Shown here in pieces: positions 33,826 through 45,423 of a DNA stretch of 64,000 nt. How positions within the stretch are numbered: position 1 is the first letter of the stretch; each line of letters opens with the position of its first letter. The position numbers were made by a program, and so were the translations under genes. A model generated the notes under the pieces. It searched no databases, was not told the origin of the DNA, and worked only from the letters and a program-made list of their open reading frames with translations. The DNA comes from Heterohyrax brucei (lineage: Eukaryota; Chordata; Mammalia; Hyracoidea; Procaviidae), in NCBI GenBank assembly GCA_028571685.1, contig CM053140.1, forward strand, positions 21,743,501-21,807,500. Reading direction: 5' to 3'.

Positions 33826-34075
33826 TCACCCAAAAGAAAGCGCTCCTTGGTCAGAGGGAGGCGGGAGTGAATTCAGTGATACCAGTAAGCAATCAATCCT
33901 TTTGACAGGTTCTACAGAGTCTGGACGTACCAGTGGGGCAAATGCCTCCTGAATTCCACCTCTGTTGAGGACGCTGTACATGGCAGGACTCAAAAGAAAC
34001 TGATCAAACACCTCGGGTCTGGGAGCTCTTTTGTCATCCTCACCAGCTTTCTTTTCAAGTTCTTCTCTGATTGAA

Positions 34076-34235
34076 AATCCCAGTGGCATATTGTGTGAGT
34101 ACCGCTGCTAATCAATAGATTGGCAGTTCAGATCCTCCAGGTGCTCCTTGGAAACTCTACAGAGAAGTTATCTTCCGTCTTAGAGGGTCGTTATAAGTCA
34201 GACTTGAGTTGACAGCAAGGGGATTTTGGGGTACC
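34076..34235 (+). mobile_element. AfroSINE
   Basis: 'aaaatcccagtggcatattg', 'ccaggtgctccttggaaactc' and 'cagacttgagttgacagcaag'. Confidence 0.85.
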
Positions 34236-34457
34236 ATAGTGAGTTCAGTTTGCATCAAGATTGGAGGAGGCCAAAAGTATTACTGAGCAAGGATCCAGGA
34301 TGGTGAGAAAAGAGGACGAGATGAACAGGAGGGCCCAAGAGGCTGAAGGAAAGTGTGGACAGATTGGAGGTAGGGTGGACAAGCGGTCACCATATTGCAC
34401 TTACCGGGTGCTGCCGGATCCTGTGGGTCAAAATAACCCAGGCATCCTATGCTTATC

Positions 34458-35173
34458 TGTCATGGACTGAATTGTGTCCTCCCCAAAATAGGTGTAGCCA
34501 TCTGACTATGATTTCCTGTGTTCTGTGATTGTCCTCTATTTTGTGATTTTGCTGTGCTGCATGCTAAAGGATTAGGGTGGGACTGTAAATCCCTAAGATC
34601 ATTTCCATGCTCCATTATAAAGGGAGTTTCTCTGGAGTAAGGGGGTTGGGCCACCCTTAATCCTTTTGTCCTATAAAAGATAAAAGGAAAAAGAAGCAAG
34701 CACAGAATTGGGAACCTCACACCATCAAGAAAGCGGCACCAGCTAAAGCTGCCATCCGAGGGCACAGCAAATGGTCCCAACTCAGCAGGAACGGATGCTC
34801 ACCGAGGACCAAAATGACATGGGGTAAAGACAACCCAGATGATAGAGAGACCCACATGAAAGGATTGTGTAAAAATAAACTTTTCTTTGGTAAAAAAAAA
34901 AGAAAGAAAGAAAGAAAGAAAGAAAGCAGCACCAGGGCAAGAGCACGTCCTTCAGACTTGAGGTCCTTGCACCAAGATGCTCACTGGACAAAGACTGATA
35001 CAACACTGGAATTTCCTCCCGAGTCAACAAGGGGGAAAGTTGTCTCCCGGAGTGGACACCCTGAATTTGGTCTTTAAGCCTACGGGACTGAGTAAGGAAT
35101 AAACTTTCCTTTGTTAAGGCCATCCTTAACCTCTGTGGTATTTCTGTTAGAGCAGCCCTAGCTGACTAAAACA
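34458..35173 (+). mobile_element. Solo LTR (MaLR/ERVL-like family) with a nested processed insert
   Basis: Starts 'tgtcatggactgaattgtg' and ends 'gctgactaaaaca'. Flanked by TTATC (34453-34457) and TCATC (35174-35178). Interrupted at 34743-34919 by a polyadenylated insert with its own target duplication. Confidence 0.8.
34743..34919 (+). mobile_element. Short processed (polyadenylated) retro-insert
   Basis: About 150 bases ending 'gtgtaaaaataaacttttc', then an A-rich/(AAAG)n tail. It is bounded by a 16-base direct repeat, 'aagaaagcggcaccag' at 34727-34742 and 'aagaaagcagcaccag' at 34920-34935. AATAAA sits about 20 bases before the tail. This is the signature of L1-mediated insertion of an mRNA 3' end. 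The parent transcript is not recognised. Confidence 0.7.
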
Positions 35174-35379
35174 TCATCTGTGCAATAAAGGTTGGTGATG
35201 GTGAAGTTCAGAGTGAACAAAACCAGAGAAGACTCAGTAGCTATACTAGGGAGGAAGAAAAAGTTGTCCCTATGGATCTTAGTAGTGGCTAAGGTTGCCT
35301 GCAGTCACCCATCGTGGGCATGTTTCAGTGAGCTTCAGACTAAAACAGACTAGGAAGAATGACTTGGTGGTCTAGTCGT

Positions 35380-35701
35380 GAATAAAATTAGTCAGTGAAA
35401 AGCTTATAAACAGTAATCGAACATTGTCTGAGATAATGCTGAAGAGAAACCCTTCTGGTTGGAAAGCACTAAAATGAAGACTGGGGAAGAGCTTGCTCCT
35501 CAAGCAAGAGTCATCTTTAATGATATGGATCGAGTCAAGCTTTCAGAACCTTCACTTGCTGATGTTGCAGGACTCAAAATGAGAAACAGCTGTAAATATT
35601 CATTAAGAATCAGAATCTGACATGCAGGAAGTATGTGTTGGAACTGTGAAAACTGTCAAAAATGAAATGCAATGCATAAACACTGATATCCTGGGCATTA
35701 C
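35380..35701 (+). mobile_element. RTE/BovB 5' part (R6), left of the provirus
   Basis: Reads NTDILGIT at the right end (about 35677-35701), the RTE endonuclease passage D.LGI.E.KW. The reading continues across the provirus at 41455 with TKLRCSGIHHFQ. The left boundary is uncertain. Confidence 0.65.
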
Positions 35702-36266
35702 CAAAGCAGGGGGGAAGCATTCAGGAACCTCAATTTAAAAAAGGAAAAAATTAAGCAGCCAGAAAGAATTCTTTCATACAATTCACATTTCCCTCATTTT
35801 TCACTTGTCTTAAAAATCCCTAGGCTTTCTATACCTAGCCTCTGATAGGAAGTCACACATTACCTGACAGGAACCACTGACAGAATACCTTTAAAGTTTC
35901 TCCTTACAGCTTCTGTTCTAGGAGGCACCAAGTAGAAGAGGACACTGAAAGGGCCAATGGGGACCCCCTGCTGAACTGACATCAGAGAGTTCCCTGGACC
36001 CCAGATTGTATATAGCCCACTCCAGGATGGGTGCTCCTCCCAACTGCTCTCATTGGTCCCCTGACCCCACACCCAGCATGTAGCTTCTCCTATAAACCTT
36101 CCATTTTTGCCTGACCAATCTGGACCAACTTAGAGAATGAATATGTTATCTGTCTCCTGTGCTGCCTGTATCACAGATATAAAGGTTTTGATCACTCACC
36201 CAGATACTTGCTCAGAGATTGGCTTTGGGGCAAGTAACGAGAATTTGGAAACTTTGTCCAGTAACG
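35702..36266 (+). mobile_element. 5' LTR of an endogenous retrovirus
   Basis: Matches 40891-41454 throughout, for example 'cttgtcttaaaaatccc', 'cccacacccagcatgtagc' and 'tagcttctcctataaacc'. TATA-like 'tataaacc' at 36091. Poly(A)-like 'atataaagg' near 36176. Flanked on the left by TTAC (35698-35701), which recurs after the 3' LTR. Confidence 0.85.
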
Positions 36267-36269
36267 ATT

Positions 36270-36287
36270 TGGCGAATCAGCCACAAG
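36270..36287 (+). promoter_or_regulatory. Retroviral primer-binding site (tRNA-Arg-like)
   Basis: TGGCGAATCAGCCACAAG begins three bases after the 5' LTR. The first 14 bases differ at two positions from the complement of tRNA-Arg (ACG-type) 3' ends as I recall them. Confidence 0.5.
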
Positions 36288-37778
36288 ACATACCGTGCCT
36301 GGGCTCGATGACCTCCTGGAGGAACAAGGCGGTTGGCTGGGCTCTGTAAGCACCAAAAGACTCAAGACATCCACTGACCTCTTTCCCCACTGTTGGACAT
36401 TGTCAGCTTCTCAACAAGCACTGTCTAGGGGTGAGTGACCAACCTTTTCGTTTCCCCTCTCTCTCTTCTTTTCTGGAGTGGCGTTTTCTTTTCCTAATTT
36501 TTTTTTTTTTTTGTTTGCGGACCTGTGCCAAAATAGGGACCTTGGATTACACAGTTACCACATGCTATCCCTACCCTCTGGACATCAAGCGCATCAACTT
36601 TGGGATTATTCCACTGATACAAAAGTTCTTGGCAAATGGAGTCCCTTGGGAAAAGTTTCCTTGAGTTGGAAGGTCCCAGGAGGAACAAAAACTCCTGTGT
36701 GTTCCCAACGAAGCAGGTCTTTTAGTTTTCCCAGGTTTGTCTCCATGAGTGGGAGGTGTTGGTCATGGAGGGCCCCTGCTGCAGGGTTCCAGGAGCAAAA
36801 ATGGCTCACAGTGTTACTGGCAGAGTGTTTCAGATGTGTGAGTGAAGCCAGTTAGAAAAATGTGTGTGATACATAAATGCTTGGAGTTTGCTTAACAGGC
36901 TGCATGTGTGTCTGATAAAATGAAGCTACATATGGGGAGCTGTCCTCTGTGTTTGGTGGCATGGATACCTTTATAGTGTGGTTCTGTATTTGCCTTTGGG
37001 GTTTGAAGTGTCTTTATATCTCTTATCGTGTTATTGACAGTATATTTACAGTATATTCCATTGTTTTAATGGCTGAAAGCTAACAGCCCTAGGACATAAA
37101 GGCTTGCTGTTTTCAGGGTTCTAAGTCAACCTAAACATACGTAAATGCCTCTCCTGAAGTTCCCAAGTAAAGGAGCTTCAGGGAAACTGTTAGAAAAAGC
37201 CAAATGGTAAAACTCAGAAATTAAAGACCTGAGATGTTTAAACAAGCTTTTATTCAGGATGACTCTCTGGACTCTTTTTGTCCCTCCTTATATTGAGATT
37301 AATAGATATCTGGTATGATGTAAACTTATATAGTGTTTACTTTTCCAGCAGCAGAAATATGTGTATACTATAGAAGCCTAAAGAGTGAAGTAATCTTTGC
37401 TGTTTAAGGAATGTAGTGCAAAAGTTTATTTAAAAATGTTCATTTGGTATGATTAAGGGTTTTATTTCTCTAACAGATGTCTAACAATTTAATGCCTTAA
37501 TTCATACGATCTTTAAGTACATTAAGGTTAAAAATTGGGTAACAAGGTTTTCTGACGTCTGAGTAAAACAGTCAATTCATTCCTCGAAGGCAAAAATCTG
37601 GTCTCTCACTGGGATGAGATTCCTGAGTCAAAATTGAAAAGGTTTTGGCACAGATAGGAATCAAAGGCTGCCTGGTTCTCATTGGGTTAAATGTGTATGT
37701 TTATTTCTTCTTAATATTATCCAACAAATGCATAATATGAAGTCATGATTTGATTGTTTGCTTCTTAATTGCTATCTG

Positions 37779-37938
37779 GAAAGACTCTGGTTACATAGTG
37801 ATGAGTGGTATCCCTGCTAATCAGAAAGTCTGCTGTTTAAATCTCCCAGCTGCTCTTTGGCTGCGTGGTGGGGCAGCTCTGTTCTGCTCTGCCATACAGG
37901 GCTGAGGTGAACAAAAATCAACTCCACAACAGTTGAGT
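37779..37938 (+). mobile_element. AfroSINE nested in the provirus
   Basis: 'gaaagactctggttacatag', 'tgctctttggctgcgtggtg', 'tggggcagctctgttctgc', tail 'caactccacaacagttgag'. Diverged. Confidence 0.65.
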
Positions 37939-40128
37939 TTGATTCAGTTTTAACTGCTTACTTGACATGCTGAGAAACGCCAGGGAACTAACAACACTAT
38001 CAAGTGGCAAAACCAGGCCAGCTTTAAAACAACACTGAACCAATTCACAGAGTCCAAAGGCTAAGGGCCTGTCACACTGAGGCTTTTTACAGTAGGGTGC
38101 CATCTGGGTATTTAAACCAGTAGAACTGGACTTGCTGACTGACAGAGCCAGACGGGTTGGATGCCTACATGCAAAAGGCCTAGCTGGTAGAGGACTTTCT
38201 TGGACATTTAAATCAGGGAAGCTATAGGGTCTTGAAGCACTCCCCCCACAGCAGGGGTGGAGGCAGACTGATGCTCATGCCCTTAAGGCCATAATAAAAG
38301 CTGAGCTGCTTTATGGGTTGAGAAATGTGAAGTCATACCCCCTCATGTTTCTAATTGTGGAGGTGCCACTTTTGTGGGCTTAGAAAACTGTGTGCCTCAA
38401 TCTCAGGCAGCAGGAGGTGCTGTCCCAGTGGGCCAAGAAGGCAGAGCTATAGGATAGAGCAGGGGGGTGCGGGTAGGGGCTTCCACTCAGAAATTAGAGA
38501 AGGGAGCCAATGTCTAGAGTCTAGAGGACAGAGCCATTGTAAAAATCCCTCAGAAAGAAGAAACAAGCTTCTCGGTGGGGAGCTAATGTGATGTGTTCTG
38601 TCAAACTGCTTGGTGACTGTCAATTCCTCCTCCACCTGTGTGGTTTCTCCCATTTGTAACAATTTGTTTTAAAAGATAACATATGTTCTAAATTTCACAA
38701 CAAAAGAAGACTATTGGATTTTTAAACTGTACTTTAAGACATTTGCTACAGTGGGGTGAATGTTTTACTTCCTGTGAGGTTATAATTCTTTAGACAACAA
38801 AGGATGCCAGCCAAGTGCCGTCAAGACAACAAAGTATGAGATGTCATAAATATATTTTATTTAATCAGACATCATCAAAGCCAATGCTTTGGCTGAGACA
38901 CTCATGTTATTTGCCTGTAAGTTTATTTTATACTATATAAATACTTTAGAGACATAACATCCTTGTATGTCCTGATGGTGTGATATTATACCTCAAAAGA
39001 GTATTAGGCATGGTGTTTAAATATATGGGTAACAACTGTGTTTAAAAATGTTATTGCCTAAAGATTGTTTTTATAATTGATTTATCTCACTGTGAAAAAG
39101 ATCTGATTTCATGATCATGTTAAGTTTTTGTCATCTAAATGTTTGTGCTAATAAAAAGAACTATTTCAACAGAAATTTTGGAAATTTCTGCCTTCTGCAT
39201 ATGGAAAATTAATTTTGCTTTTCCAAAAATTATTTAACTAATGCGTGTGGGTTGTTATAATTCTTCAGACAGAAATTCCTCTGGGTGAACTTGGTAGAGT
39301 TATGAACATCATAACTGAAGAAGTGTCTAAAATTTTGGCCATTATTTTACAGATTAAAGTCATGTTGAGTTTCTTATCCTACTAACCAACCAACCAACAA
39401 AAAAACAGTTTAAGTCATGACAGATAAATGTGACTATAAGGTGCTTGAGATTTTAAAAATCAATTACTATTTATTGAACACTTTGATCGAGGGTTTTATA
39501 GTGAGATACACAACTCTTTGGGGGTTTAAGTTTATGGCTTCTGTGGAGATTGAGGTAACCCACACAGGCTACTGACTTTGAAAGAGGTGGTTCCTTAAGC
39601 CACTGAAGCCTTTGCTGTAAAGGGCAAAATGAAAAAGAGCCTTAATCCACAAACTTTATGATTCTACCCCCATCTAGAAGGAGGCCTGAGAGGTTAAGTG
39701 TCTCATTAACATTAGAAAAGCTGAAAAACTGGTCTTCAAGCTATCTTTTCAGCTGAGGACCTGGAGAAAAAGAGTCAGCTGCTTCATTCTGGCTGGTCTC
39801 ACTGAACTGTTTGAAAAAAAATCCAGTGCCAATTTTAAAAGTGGAAAAACGAAAAGCCATTACAGCCATACAGTTTATATCCTAGTCCACATGACACATA
39901 GGACAACTTACAAGAGCTTGAGGCAAAGCTTCAGGCCACACTCCCAATTGGTTGAGAAGACTTTTCTTTTAGGGTATTTTAGTAACAGAAATTCTGGCAG
40001 CAGGGAAAACAGACTAAAAAGCTCAGGTGTGTTGACAGCCAAGTCCAAGTTCCACCTTGAGGTAACCCAGTTAGCCCCCGAGATGAGCCCTAAAGTATCA
40101 CTGACCAGTAAATATGGACGCTGGTAAA

Positions 40129-40170
40129 TACAGGTGCTGTCAAAAACGAGGCCATTGAAAGGCAGAGTGC
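40129..40170 (+). pseudogene. gag nucleocapsid zinc-knuckle remnant
   Basis: The spacing of Cys, Gly-His and the final Cys of a CCHC knuckle is visible, but the first Cys is Tyr and a stop (tga at 40156) lies between His and the last Cys. This is the clearest protein-level evidence that the internal region is retroviral. Confidence 0.55.
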
Positions 40171-40890
40171 CCTGGACACCCTAAAACAGGATGTTCAGTG
40201 GACCTACCCCAATGAAGCCCAGATGGACAGGCCCTCCTGGACTGTCTCAGAAGAGGAGTCTAAGAAATTGACCACTGATTGGGGCCAGAGGCCCATATGC
40301 CTCCTGGCCACCAGTCAACAGCTCCATGGGAGAACTATGTTACGCCCTGATGCAGACGTTGAGAAACAAAATTATACTTGTCTTGGGAAGCCACCTCCTC
40401 TATTCTAAATTACCTAAAAGGGCACCTACTCTCCAAGCAGGATTGTGTAAAATTGAAGTTTTACTCTTCAAGTTTTTACTTTTATGTTTGATGAAGTTTC
40501 CTCTTATGTCTGATAATGACTAATATGGCCACAGTTAAAAACACACTTCTTTCAATGTGTCCCTAAATGTCCTATTAAGTTGTTGGGACAAAATTACTGG
40601 TTGAAACCCAAGTAAGATTTAAAAATTGGTTGTATTATTGGCTTGGGGATACATGCCTGAGAAGAGTTTGATGACATCAGGCACTTTCAGATGTTGCCTG
40701 CTAAATACCTGGGCTGTGCTGATTGAAGCACAATGTCCTTCATACATATGTGACTTTGTCATGATTTCTTCCCTATTTATAACTAACAGCCTTCACCTCC
40801 TTCTCCGCCCCTCCTCAGCAGGAAGTAGCCAGAATGATCTGCATCCCTTTTCCAAAGACTGTAAAGATTTTAAAAAGAAAAGAGGTGAAC

Positions 40891-41454
40891 TAAAGCTGGG
40901 AGGAAGCATCTAGGAACCCCATTATGAAAAAGGAAAAGAGTAAAATAAAATAGCAATAATTCTTTCATATAATTGACTTTTCCCTCCAGTTTTTTACTTG
41001 TCTTAAAAATCCCCAGGCTTTCTCCACCTAGACTCTGATATGAAGTCACACAGTAGCCAGTAGCCAACAATAACCTCTAAAAGCTTCTCTTTATAGCTTC
41101 TTCTTTTAGGAGGCACTGAGTGAAGGGGGCCCATGAAAGAGCCAATGGCGACCTCTTGTCTTAGCTGACAACTGGGAGTTTCTTGGACCCCAGATCAGAT
41201 GCAGCCCACTCCGGAATAGTTGCCCCTCCCACCTGCTCTCATTGTTCCCCTGGCCCCACACCCAGCATGTAGCTTCTCCTACAAAACCCCTTTTTGCCCG
41301 ACCAATTTGGACAGGCAAGGAGAACAAACACGTTGTCTGTCCCCTGTGCTGCTGATGGCACAGAAATAAAGGTTTGGATCACTCATTCAAATAGCTGTCT
41401 CAGAGACTGACTTTTTGGGACAGGGAAAGAATTTGGAAGGTTTGTCTGGTAACA
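40891..41454 (+). mobile_element. 3' LTR of the endogenous retrovirus
   Basis: Paired with 35702-36266. Contains AATAAA at 41365 and ends 'gtctggtaaca'. Followed by TTAC at 41455-41458, matching 35698-35701. Confidence 0.85.
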
Positions 41455-42412
41455 TTACTAAACTGAGATGCTCTGGTATTCACCATTTTCAACTGAATAG
41501 TCAGTCATATGGTCCAGTATGGCAGAAATGATAACTTGAAGAGGAATGGGGTTGCATTCATCATCAAAAAGGATATTTCAAAGTCTATCCTGAAATATAA
41601 TGCTGTCAGTGATATGGTAATATCCACACAACTGCATGGAACACCAATAAACGACTACTATTCAATAATTTGCACCAATCACTACGGCCAAAAAGGAAGA
41701 AATTGAGGATTTTCTATTAGGTTCTACACTCTGAAATTGATCAAACATGGATTCAAGGTGCACTGACAATTACTACAAATTGGAATGTAGACGTTATAAA
41801 TAAACAAGGAAGAGCGGCAGCTGGAAAGTAAGGCCTTGGTAATAGACATGATGCTCAAGATCGCATGGCACAATTGTGCAAGATGAGTGTCGTCGGGGAA
41901 AATACCTTTTTCCACCTACATGAATAGTAGCTATATACATGAGCCTCACCAGATGGAATACACAGGGATCAAATTGACTACACTGGGGAAAAGAGATGAT
42001 GGGAAACGTCAGCATTAGTTAGTCGAAGGCCAGGGGCTGACTGTGAAACAGACCATTAACTGCTCATATGTAGGTTTCATGCTGACGAAAGTTAGAAAAG
42101 TTCATGAGAACCAAAGCACAAACTGGACTCTAGCCCACCGGAGTTGAGAGACCATCTGAAACAGAGATCTGAGGCACTGAACACTAGTGACTGAATCTAG
42201 CCCAGTCGCAGGGTGACATCCAGTAAGTCATGTCTGAAGCAAGCAAAGGTCACTGAGAAGACAGGGGAGGAAAAAACATCCAGATGGATGTCAGAAGAGA
42301 CTCTGAAAATTGCTCTTGCATGCTGAGTAGCTAAAGAAAAAGAAAGAAATGATGTAGTAAAAAATAATACAGAAATCAGTAAAGGGAAAGAACAGTTCTA
42401 TGGAATTTGTTT
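41455..42412 (+). mobile_element. RTE/BovB continued (R6), right of the provirus
   Basis: Endonuclease-domain text: RNDNLKRNGVAFIIKKDISK at 41521 on, then YNAVSDMVISTQLHGTPIND, and later 'gccaggggctgactgtgaaac' (RPGADCE). It runs to the CA microsatellite. Several stops. Confidence 0.85.
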
Positions 42413-42471
42413 CATACACACACACACACACACACACACAGACACACACAGACACACACAGACAGATACAT
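42413..42471. repeat. (CA)n microsatellite
   Basis: A run of ca repeats with interspersed 'cagacacaca' units. Confidence 0.95.
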
Positions 42472-42474
42472 TCT

Positions 42475-43230
42475 TCTTGTTCAAAAAATGTGTCAAGGAT
42501 TCTTGAGACCAAAAAGACAGACAAGCACAGAGAATTATTCCCAGTCTTGACTGGCCCATTTCTTGAACCGACCTTGTAAGGAGCCAAGCGTTTGCAACTC
42601 CAACCCCTACATCAGTTCTTGGCAACCCAGGTCTGTGGTCCTTCTAGCACAAGCTGTTTCAGTGACCTGAGAGAATATGATAACTTCGCTGGTTGCTGCT
42701 ACCATAAAACACAGATTCCTCCCACCTGCCACAAAACCAGTACTGAGACAGGCGGTGAGGTGAATAACCAGGAGCACTGATCATATATAGCTATACAAAT
42801 CCTCCAAAACGTGTCTGAGTTTCCCAGTCAGACTGGAAGTTTGTACTGGGTGTCTCAGGGAGGACGAAGGTGACCAAATGCATGCCGATATTTAGTCATG
42901 GGGGAAATTAGTCATGGAATAATGTAGGGACTTCCTGGTAAGGGTCTGGAGTGGACGTCTGGAGCCCGGAAATGGTGCCTGGAATTCTCCCAGTCTTCAC
43001 GCTGTAGTGAGCAAAGGAAGAATGATAACAGTGACAGGTATTTCAGTGCTATGTGCCCAAAGACACAAACCTTTATTTTTCTTTCTTTTTATACAGAAAC
43101 GGCTTGCAAGCTTAGTTTAGCTACATAGCGAGTTCAAGCGACTTACATTGCAATCATTGCATTATTCTTTCATAAGTTTCAATACCTTATCTTACCTAAA
43201 TTGGTCTATGTGAGGAATCCTTGAAAAACC
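42475..43230. other. No gene recognised; possible antisense LTR at the right end
   Basis: 'caaacctttatttttctttc' at 43066 on the plus strand is the complement of an AATAAA context, as found in an antisense LTR. A 62-codon frame at 42592-42780 has no motif. Confidence 0.3.
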
Positions 43231-43232
43231 AG

Positions 43233-43452
43233 TAATTCCGCCAAGCCAAGCCAAGTGCCGTCGAGTCGGAGCCGACTCATGGAGGTTGCTAAACCAAACC
43301 CAGTGACGTCAACTCGCATCCAACTCATGGCAACCCTAGAGGTCAGAACAGAACTGCCTCATGCAGTTTCCAAGGAGCACCTGGCGGATCTGAACTGCTG
43401 ACTTTTTGGTTGCCAGACACAGCACTTAACCCACTATGCCACAAGGGGTTGT
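43233..43452 (-). mobile_element. Two adjacent AfroSINE copies
   Basis: A short tail fragment 'ccaagccaagtgccgtcgag' (43243-43283) is followed by a nearly full complement copy: 'aaaccaaacccagtgacgtc' (43291), 'gcagtttccaaggagcacctgg' and 'cactatgccacaaggggtt'. Confidence 0.85.
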
Positions 43453-43690
43453 TAGAGTTTAATTATGTAGTTACAGATACATTTATACAAGGTAAGTCAC
43501 TGTTGCCAGCTCCTGAGTTAAAAGGGCTGCCACGGGCTGGGCCCAAGTGGCAGAGAGCAGTGTGGCCAGTGGTGGCAGGCAGTGGTGGGTGGAATTGTCA
43601 GGCAACAGGTGGAGACAGCCACTGGCTAGGCAGGAGGAGTGGCTATCAGGGTCAGTCAACAAGTTGTTGGAATAAGAGGGACCCCACTCC
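43452..43690. other. G-rich sequence leading into a diverged tandem repeat
   Basis: Rich in 'ggcagtggtgg' type text. No gene recognised; probably part of the same unlisted (ERV-like) element as 43690-44115. Confidence 0.25.
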
Positions 43691-44115
43691 AAAATCCAGT
43701 GCTGTTAAGTCTTGTCGAGGACAGTCCCAAAGGAAACATCCAGCTGCCAGGCCGACTTATCGCAGGCACATGCCGCTGGCGTGGCCAAAGTTCACAGCAA
43801 TGGCTCTGCTCTGAAAAGCAGAGTCGTAAACCTTACGGCTCCAGCTGACAGCCTCAAAGGAATTGTCCAGGGGCAAGGCAAAGGGGGCTTATCCCAGGCA
43901 AATGTTATGGCAAGGCTAAGGGTCACAGCAAGTGCTCTGCTGTCAAAAGCAGGGTTCTGCTCCCAAAATCAGGGTTGTAGTCCTGAAGTCTTTTCCAAAC
44001 ACAGTACAAAAAGAGGGCCCCAAACTGCCCAGGCACATGCAGTGGTGAAGATCAAAGTCACAGCTGGGGCTCTGCTCCGAAAAGCTGGGCCACTGTGGGT
44101 CTTTGCTGCTGCTTG
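43690..44115 (+). repeat. Diverged ~130-base tandem repeat, about three units
   Basis: Units centre on 43765-43835, 43895-43965 and 44030-44100. Each contains a 'ggc..atgc..tggc.aag.tcacagc' block, then 'gctctgctc.gaaaagc.gg'. In the open frame 43712-44263 they read KVHSNGSALKSRV, RLRVTASALLSKAG and KIKVTAGALLRKAG. The frame is probably an accident of the repeat. Confidence 0.6.
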
Positions 44116-44580
44116 TGATTCCTTGGGTGGTCTCTCTATCTTAGACGAGGACAAATGCTGTTTTTCCCATAGGACGAAGGCGTGGCCTTTTCATTCATCA
44201 AGGCTGAACAGCCTTTCTTTTGACCTTTTGAGCGTTCACACCTTCTTCCGGGCTTCTGATTAGCAAGACAGACCCCATTTTGATACACCCCCATGACACC
44301 GCCCGCCTCCTGCCCCCATGGTGGTTATCTGGACAGAGGGTAGATGACTGGCAATGCTGTCAGTTCGGTGATCTGGAGAGAACATGAAAAACACCAGCTG
44401 CAAAGATCTGATCAAGTTTTATCATACCAGTGACTGGGCTGTCACCTCCCCTGCTCACGGTTCTGGTGGGTTATAAGTTAATATGTAATCTCCCTGGGCT
44501 AGGGAGTGCACGGAAGCTAGGGCTTTAAGAGAAGCAGTAATACACAAAAATGAAGTAGGTCTTGTTCAACGTTTTCTACA
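44115..44580. other. No gene recognised; LTR-like text
   Basis: 'acaccgcccgcctcctgcc' and 'catggtggttatctggacag' recall an LTR. Boundaries unclear. Confidence 0.3.
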
Positions 44581-45423
44581 ACCTGCTTGATTCTCTTGTC
44601 CAGTTGTGAGGTTTTTGTCTGTTTCATTGTTACTTTTTCTCATTTGGTCTTTACTCTTTCCAGTTATAACTTTTTCATTTTCTTTCATTCCTTTATTTTG
44701 TCATTTATTTTCTTCTACCTTTATTTCCTTAGTTTGCATTTTTTCTTTTTTCTATGGACTTCCTTTTTATTAATCATTTTACTATTACTAGTATTTCCTC
44801 ATTTTGCATATTTTCTTTGCACTGCTTATTGCCTTTTCTTCACATTTTCCCATTTCTTATTTTCTGTTTATATGTAAAATGTGTCTTGTTTATGATTTAC
44901 CATTTGCTGTTTTAATCTTAATTTTCCATTTCTCCTTTGGATGCTTTCATTTCTTCTAATTCATACAGGTCCCAGCTCTGTCTTATATTTATCCTTCGCT
45001 TATTGTTTTCTTAGTTGGTTTCTACCATTCTTTTCAAATTTCCTTATTCTTTGGTACTCATACTCTGTCTTCTCAATATATTTTAAAATGTCCCATTTTA
45101 TTTTAGTTAACTTTCTTACTTTAATTTTCCTCATTTTTTCATTTTACATCTCTTTAAACCTGTAGTTAATTATTTTCCAAATGATCGCATTTTCATTTGA
45201 TTTTTTACTGTATTTTTTTATTTTTATTTCGGTTCGTTTCTTTTCATCTATTTCATTTTCCCATTTGTGTTCTAACTCTCTGAAGTATTTTCTTTGGGTT
45301 TTCCAGCTTAATTATCTGTTTTCCCATTTTAAAATTACACTATATTTGTTCTGTCACTTTTTATGTTTTATTAAGTCGTTAGCCACTACATCTTTCATTA
45401 TTTTAATTGATTTCTTTCTTTTC
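44580..45423. repeat. T-rich low-complexity tract (~0.85 kb)
   Basis: Dominated by variations on 'ttttcattt', 'cttttt' and 'catttt'. Hydrophobic open frames (44587-44877, 44941-45165, 45181-45498) rich in F, L, I and S are by-products of poly-T composition. It ends exactly where homology to the kinase 5' segment ('ctcacttgctccattttt') begins. Confidence 0.8.

Larger units (their letters stand above)
36267..40890 (+). pseudogene. Degenerate internal region of an endogenous retrovirus
   Basis: A 4.6 kb internal region lies between paired LTRs. Three bases after the 5' LTR, a primer-binding-site-like TGGCGAATCAGCCA begins at 36270; it resembles the complement of tRNA-Arg 3' ends. A nucleocapsid zinc-knuckle trace is at 40129-40170: the first Cys is read as Tyr and a stop replaces a residue after the His. 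A polypurine tract ('aaaagaaaagaggtg') lies just before the 3' LTR. No pol or env reading is recognisable. Most of the region is AT-rich and closed. The 4-bp target duplication and the PBS fit a class I (gamma-like) element; family assignment is inferred. An AfroSINE is nested at 37779. Confidence 0.7.

Noticed and set aside
42413..42471. Regular short repeats as a CRISPR-like array
   Set aside because: A (CA)n microsatellite in a vertebrate genome; no spacer structure.
43712..44263. 183-codon open frame
   Set aside because: It spans a tandem repeat and has no recognised domain; reported as a repeat instead.
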